A DNA stretch of 64,000 nucleotides from Nemophila menziesii (lineage: Eukaryota > Streptophyta > Magnoliopsida > Boraginales > Hydrophyllaceae): the NCBI GenBank assembly GCA_029959085.1, contig JARWIR010000023.1:7763860-7827859 (forward strand), read 5' to 3'. The stretch's first letter is position 1, and each line of letters starts with the position of its first letter. Below the pieces are notes generated by a model, which was given only the letters and a program-made list of their open reading frames with translations, ran no database searches and had not been told where the DNA came from. This document shows positions 58,298 to 64,000 of the stretch, one piece after another. The position numbers and the translations under genes are program-made.

Positions 58298-60550
58298 TTA
58301 ATTGGCACTGTTATAGCTTTCGCAGATGTTGTTGAGTAGAAGATCACATTTTGTAAATGTACTAAAATGAGACCTTGAACACTCCTTGGAATCTAGGTTA
58401 GAGAGCCATTTGAAAGCATCCTTATCCATGTGTTTACTTTCATCCATTAATTCATCAAATCTGTAAATTGATGGGGCCCTTGCAGCTTCCCACACTTTGT
58501 CTTTCAAAGCCAAACACGAATGCTTGATCTTGAAATTATTATAAAGATGCCTTACACAATACCGATATTCATTATCCGGAAGCATGTCACTCATGACCTG
58601 GAGTAATCCCTATAAACACAAACAAAGAAAAAAAATCTGTTAGTATTCTTTAGAAAAACTATATATTTATACCCATCAAAGATAACCAACCTTTTGTCTA
58701 TCAGATATGAAAGTCCATTTTTGTTGATTACTTATACCAAGATCTTGTACCAACAAGCTAAAAAACCATCTCCAAGAGGTACTATCCTCTTTCTCTGCTA
58801 GGTAATACACAATTGGGAATATACAGTTGTTCCCATAAATTCCAACTGCTATTAAAATCACACCTGGATGTGGACCTTTTAGGTGTCATCCATCTACCTC
58901 AACAACCTTTCTACAACAATCTAAAAACCCTCTTCTACAACCTCCAAGACCAACATAAAGTCTATGAAATCTTTCTACTCTAGTGAGCTCATCAATAGTA
59001 GTTTCAATAGCTACAGTACTTCCAGAGTTACTTCTCTTGATTTCTGCTGAATAATCGTAAATATTCTTGTATTGATCCTTGTATTCAACCTTTGTCATGC
59101 CTTTTGCTAAGTGATATGCCATGTAGCATGTTCTGGTACTGACATTAACTGCATATTCCTGGTGCACTAACTGTTGAAAATCACTCACATTACTATAAAG
59201 ATTCAATCTTATCATCTGTTAGGTTTTCATCGATAAGTCTGAAAGGACTCAATGGTGATTTATTTTTGGAACTCCTCTTACCTTCTTTCTCGTCAGACTT
59301 CAAAACCTTCAACACTTTATCTAATATATCATTAACAGACTTCTCCTTCTCTCCAATATCAGAGAGTTGTTCTTCCAAAGTCTCATTAACAAAATTATTT
59401 ACTTCTTCTTTGTCACCTTCACCTTCAGTTACATTAACATCAGGTGTGTTTTGATCTTTGCAAACAACCTGAAAAGGTAAAAGAAATATACAATCAAATA
59501 TATGTAAATTAAGGGGGTGATTTGTCAATCAACTGAAATGTTAAGGGCTAAACTGTCAAATGACTGTGTACCTTTATTGTTTCTTCTTCAACTATCTTTT
59601 CTTCCATGCTTTTCCCATAATGTCTTTCACCATTCTTTTCTTCCACGCTTTTCATATCAGGCCTTTCATCACAGGTCTTTCATCCTTCTTCCAAACCAAT
59701 ATTACCTACCTTGTTTAGTTCTTTCTCAACAACTACTTTCTCTACAGTCTATGAAACTAAAGTTTTTACTTCGTCGTTCTCACCTTCAGTTACATTAACA
59801 TCAGTTGTGTTTTCATCTTCACAAACAACCTATAAAGTTAAAATAAATATATAGTCAAATATATGTAAATTAGGGGTTAAATTTTCACTCAACTAAAATG
59901 TTAAGGGCTAAATTGTCAAATGACTGTGTACCTTCATTGTTTCCTCTTCAACTGTCTTTTCTTCAACACTTTTCTCACCATGCCGTTCATCACTCTTTTC
60001 TTCTACACTTTTCATATTAGGCCTTTCATCACAGGTTTTAACTACTTCTTCTTGCCCTTCATTAAAGTTCTGGACTTCCATCTCATCGAGGCCATTATTG
60101 GTATGAAATTTATCTTCTTCTCGTTGCTGAACTATTTCTTCAACCTTATTTCCAAGTTAATAACAAAGGCATGAAATAAGGAGTTTGAATTTCGTGGTTT
60201 TCATGTATTACTGGTTTACTAACAACAAACAGGTCAACAGTTACGTTGTTCTCTCCAATGCTACACATCTCCATACATTTATCCTTGCAATCTAAACATA
60301 CTAGACCATCAGGTAGTTTTTTCCCCAATTTCAGATAGTTGTACTCCAAGTTACCTTTTATCCCTAACTTCGAAACAGACTTCTTAAGTACAGGTATACT
60401 TAATTTATCATATTCACAACCATCTACATACTCAATCTATAAATCATGGTAATTTCTCGTGTCTTCATTAAATATCCCACAAAAGCGAATCCTCAGTGCA
60501 AATTTCTCTGTTACACGATCAATTTCGAATAAATTAGTTACCCATTACGT
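58298..60550 (-). pseudogene. MULE transposase (MuDR type), truncated
   Basis: In transcript order: an N-terminal PB1-like/MULE N-domain (KFALRIRFCGIF, IEYVDGCEYDKLSIPVLKKS, about 60550-60370), YLKLGKKLPDGLVCLDCKDK (about 60340-60280), acidic repeated exons (about 60130-59390), NVSTRTCYMAYHLAKGM near 59130, and the catalytic core. That core has VEVDG-stop-HLKG near 58896-58880 (the residue after DG is TGA), VGIYGNNCIFPIVYYLAEKE and FISDRQK, then after a 71-nt intron (58620-58690) YCVRHLYNNFKIKH. Introns with GT-AG ends also fit at 59469-59571 and 59830-59931. The C-terminal SWIM-type zinc finger is missing; the minisatellite takes its place. Confidence 0.85.
59400..60130. repeat. ~360-bp tandem duplication of exon plus intron in the MULE gene
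   Basis: atgttaagggctaaa at 59538 recurs at 59898, and the exon words ttacattaacatca and cctttcatcacaggt recur at the same 360-bp spacing. Each unit carries one acidic exon and one ~102-nt intron with its own splice signals, so the protein would contain a repeated Glu/Lys/Val-rich segment (VNVTEGE, EEKS). Confidence 0.85.
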
Positions 60551-61882
60551 TAGGAACCAATTAATGGAAAAATAATTATCAAATATGGATACACTATCAA
60601 TATGGTAACCAAATCTCGTAAAATATACTCATATTACTAACTAAATCTCGCCCTTCACGCATGATATCTAAAAATGTAATAAATATACTCGAAAACCCTA
60701 CATTTACAGATTAAAAGATCTTAACTAACAAGCAAAGATTTAGGGGTAATAAATAAACACACTTAATCCATAACGTAAATGGCGCCATTGATTATCTTTC
60801 GAGCTAAAGTATATCGGCTTATGCAATCTGGGTTCTTCGTCTTCTTGTTCTTTCCCAAACCAAACCCTCCCTTGTCTTTTGATTTTGTTTTAATTTTTTT
60901 GTTTTGTTTTGTGTATATATTGGGTATGCATTTCAGAATTACCTATTTTGCCCTTTTAAAAATATGGGGTTAAGATAATTAATTAAATAAAACGGATGAA
61001 GAATAAAAAAATAATAAAAATGCTCTTAACGGTGATTTTGGACGGAAAACGTTAGTAACGACCACGAGTCACAAAAAGAAAAGTTAAGGGTATCTAGTAG
61101 AATTAAACAATGGGGCAACTTGTCAATCGCATAAAAAATTAGGAGCAAAAGGGGTATTTCCTCAAACTTATATAAAATCCTCATTTCGGTTACCTTTTCT
61201 TCATAAATAAAAAGTAAGACGAAAAGTTCCTTGGAGCACCGTAAGATATTCGACGATCTCCATCGTCTCAGTGATGTTTAAATAGGGTACACTCTCGAAT
61301 CCTCACTTTTTTCATATTTTCCACTTATTAAGTTGTAATAACGATGAAATATACAATCGAACTGCAAAACCTAAGGTAAAAAAGTAGGAGATATTGAGGA
61401 ATTGTTACAATTAAGAAAGAAAGTTTATGCGGTTTGCTGGGTAAAACTCTGGATTTCTAGTCCATTGAACAATTTCAATGTAGATGCTCGCTCTGTTATG
61501 GATTTCTCTGTTATGGATTTCCTGCTAAGAGAAATCAGAATTGTATATTATACAATATATTTGCACCATAGAGGACCATACCGGTGAAGAATGAGTTGGG
61601 TTAGTTGGGTTAGTGGATTTGGTTGAAACATTATCACAATCCGAAGATATCTCATTGACTGCCACCCCACCAATAGTCCTCCCAATCAGTCTTTTTCTCT
61701 ATATGTGATATTTATGGATAATCATTAATGTATTTTATCCATAAATTTAATCATTAAATTGGGATTATAGCTTGAATTTGAGTTAGATTTGAACTAATTA
61801 CTCTTTACTTTTACATATTTACTTGATAATTAAAAAATATTAACATAGAAATAATGCTTATTTATTTGGAAGGGATTAATAG
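60381..61882. repeat. 1.5-kb tandem duplication, unit 1
   Basis: Holds the transposase N-terminal exon, its upstream region, the MULE right end and host repeat H copy 2. It matches 61892-63378 almost throughout; ttcttaagtacaggtatact begins both units. Confidence 0.92.
61160..61882. repeat. host repeat H, copy 2
   Basis: Begins at the outer edge of the MULE (acttatataaaatcctcatt) and runs to ggaagggattaatag. It matches the interrupted copy at 47786-50025. Two short in-frame words (ATGGATTTCTCTGTT repeated at 61498) are seen but no supported gene. Confidence 0.7.
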
Positions 61883-61891
61883 AAATAATGC

Positions 61892-63378
61892 TTCTTAAGT
61901 ACAGGTATACTGAATTTGTCATATTCACAACCATCTACATACTCAATCTTTAAATCATGGTAATTGCTCGTGTCTTCATCAAATATCCTACAGAAGCGAA
62001 TCCTCAGTGCAAATTTCTCTGTGAGACGATCAATTTCAAATAAATTAGTTACCCATTACGTTAGGAACCAATTAATGGAAAAATAATTATCAAATATGGA
62101 TACACTATCAATATGGTAACCAAATCCCGTAAAATATACTCCTATTACTAATTAAATCCCGCCCTTCACGCGTGATATCTAAAAATGTAATAAAGATACT
62201 CGAAAACCCTACATTTACAGATTAAAAGATCTTACCTAACAAGCAAAGATTTAGGGGTAATAAATAAACACACTTACTCCATAACGTAAACGGCGCCATT
62301 GATTATCTTTCAAGCTAAAGTACATCGGCTTATGCAATCTGGGTTCTTCGTCTTCTTGTTCTTCCCCAAACCAAACCCTCCCTTGTCTTTTGATTTTGTT
62401 TTAATTTTTTTGTTTTGTTTTGTGTATATATAGGGTAGGCATTTCAGAATTACCTATTTTGCCCTTTTAAAAATATGGGGTTAAGATAATTAATTAAATA
62501 AAACGGATTAAGAATAAAAAAATAATAAAAATGCTCTTAAAGGTGATTTTGGACGGAAAAATGTTAGTAACGACCAAGAGTCACAAAAAGAAAAGTTAAG
62601 GGTATCTAGTAGAATTAAACAATGGGGCAACTTGTCAATCTCATACAAATTTAGGAGCAAAAGGGGTATTTCCTCAAACTTATATAAAACCCTCATTTCG
62701 GTTACCTTTTCTTCCTAAATCAAAAGTAAGAGGAAAAGTTCCTTGGAGCACCGATCTCCATCGCCTCAGTGATGTTTAAATCAGGTACACTCTCGAATCC
62801 TCACTTTTTTCATATTTTCCACTTATTAAGTTGTAATAACGATGAAATATACAATCGATCTATAAAACCTAATGTAAAAAAGTAGGAGATATTGAGGAAT
62901 TGTTACAATTAAGATAGAAAGTTTATGCGGTTCGCTGGGTAAAACTCTGGATTTCTAGTCCATTGAACAATTTCAATGTAGATGCTCGCTCTGTTATGGA
63001 TTTCTCTGTTATGGATTTCCTGCTAAGAGAAATCAGAATTGTATCGTATACAATATATTTGCACCATAGGGGACCATACAGGTGAAGAATGAGTTGGGTT
63101 AGTTGGGTTAGTGGATTTGGTTGAAACATTATCACAATCCGAAGAATCTCATCAACTGCCACCCCACAAATAGCCCTCCGAACTAGTCTTTTTCTCTATA
63201 TGTGATATTATGGATAATCATTAATGTATTTTATCCATAAATTTAATCATTAAATTGTGATTATAGCTTGAATTTGAGTTGAATTTGAACTAATTACTCT
63301 TTACTTTTACATATTTACTTGATAATTAAAAAATATTAACATAGAACTAATGCTTATTTACTTGGAAGGGATTAATAG
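61892..63378. repeat. 1.5-kb tandem duplication, unit 2 (with MULE N-domain fragment)
   Basis: The left 150 bp encode, on the minus strand, KFALRIRFCRIFDEDTSNYH and IEYVDGCEYDKFSIPVLKKH without the stop found in unit 1. The rest copies the upstream region and host repeat H. Past 63378 the sequence continues into the next part of repeat H, which unit 1 lacks because it is cut by the second unit. Confidence 0.9.
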
Positions 63379-64000
63379 TAATTTTTTTATATTTTGCACA
63401 CAGGCAGAAACTTATGCCAAGAACAATATCATTATTGAACAAAAACATAAAACGAATAAGATCATTGGCCTGACATTTCAGTTAACTATGAAGGTTTTAT
63501 AATATTCATAGTAAAATTTAATTGGTAGGTCATTTTAAAACAATATATTTCACAAAGGCCTTTTTTGATATTTTCTTAGTATAAAATTCTCTCGCTTCTT
63601 CATATCGTGTACACAATTTGGGGATTCATTTGTTGTTTCGACATTAAAAATCGAGGTTATTAACAAGGTAAATTTGGATTATTATCTTTTCGATACTAAA
63701 ATATTGTGCATTGTGTGAATTAGATCTTAATTATTTTATTGAATTTGATAAACAAATTTCTTAGCTTCATTTGTTTCGATCTTTTATGAGTGATTTCTCT
63801 ATATTTGATGATAGATCTTGCATTTTACCCCCTTATCTAACGATTTATCGAAGCGCATAGGTTATGTAATTAAGGAAAAATAGATTCTGAAATCTTCAAA
63901 GCAAACAAATCTGTATTTGATTTTTCATTAATTTTATCGATACTATAATCTATGTCAGTAATCGAAACCAAATTTCAATTAAATAGCGTAATACATTCTT
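63379..64000. other. repeat H continuation and unassigned end
   Basis: 63379-63560 continues repeat H (ttttgcacacaggcagaaac resembles ttttgcacacacgtaggatc at 49951). It contains attggcctgacatttcagtt at 63465, the empty version of the solo LTR site. The remaining sequence to 64000 is AT-rich with no recognised feature. Confidence 0.6.

Larger units (their letters stand above)
57930..61160 (-). mobile_element. Mutator-like element (MULE)
   Basis: A minus-strand transposase gene remnant lies between degenerate ends: left cccctcaagtataataatta and right, in reverse, sequences like cccctttgctcctaattttt. The left end contains a 32-bp minisatellite. Related 32-bp units also occur in the gene's introns and near the right end. 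I could not identify the usual 8-11 bp target duplication, so the ends are approximate. Confidence 0.65.

Overview
The window looks like a repeat-rich, AT-rich intergenic stretch of nuclear DNA from a eudicot plant. The plant call rests on Athila-type Ty3/gypsy LTR retrotransposons with TGGCGCC... primer-binding sites, plant LINEs with a zf-RVT finger and a C-terminal RNase H, Stowaway MITEs, a MULE transposase gene with introns, a nuclear insertion of plant mitochondrial DNA (nad2 and cob pieces), and fragments of the plant-only RNA-directed DNA methylation factor CLASSY1/2. I cannot name the species. I see no intact host protein gene, no tRNA or rRNA gene and no CRISPR array; nearly every coding trace is broken. 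Layout: 1-5036 is a LINE / dispersed repeat / MITE / LINE / CLASSY-fragment block that recurs in the same order at 37577-41949, a segmental duplication. 5100-7819 is unassigned apart from a small tandem repeat. 7820-19372 is a minus-strand Athila-like element (E2) split at 10792-17391 by a plus-strand relative (E1) with a perfect CTCAC target duplication. 19390 to about 36690 is the 3' part of a decayed plus-strand element with a pol remnant (E3), split at 24174-34066 by a young minus-strand element (E4) with ATGAC target duplications and two 1531-bp LTRs. About 36700-42240 is the second copy of the LINE/CLASSY block with extra LINE sequence upstream. About 42590-43866 is mitochondrial DNA. 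44300-46660 is a third LINE and 47040-47510 an opposite-strand RNase H remnant. 47786-51880 is a low-copy host-like repeat interrupted by a partial Copia-type element and by a solo gypsy LTR (50026-51802, ATTGG target duplications). 54259-57880 is the 5' LTR and gag of a fifth gypsy element (E5). 57930-61160 is a MULE, whose 5' part and flank are tandemly duplicated at 61892-63378. How the parts fit together: E4 and E1 lack reverse transcriptase, RNase H and the integrase core, so they could only have moved by borrowing enzymes from autonomous relatives. E3 carries such a pol but it is now inactive. The most interesting signal is in the noncoding 3' halves of E1-E4. These keep the same set of short inverted repeats: a hairpin just after the coding region, a cluster of GC-rich palindromes, an 8-bp stem closed by a GGGA tetraloop, and repeated purine tracts. 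The base sequences differ between elements while pairing is largely kept, which suggests RNA structures selected for the transposition cycle.
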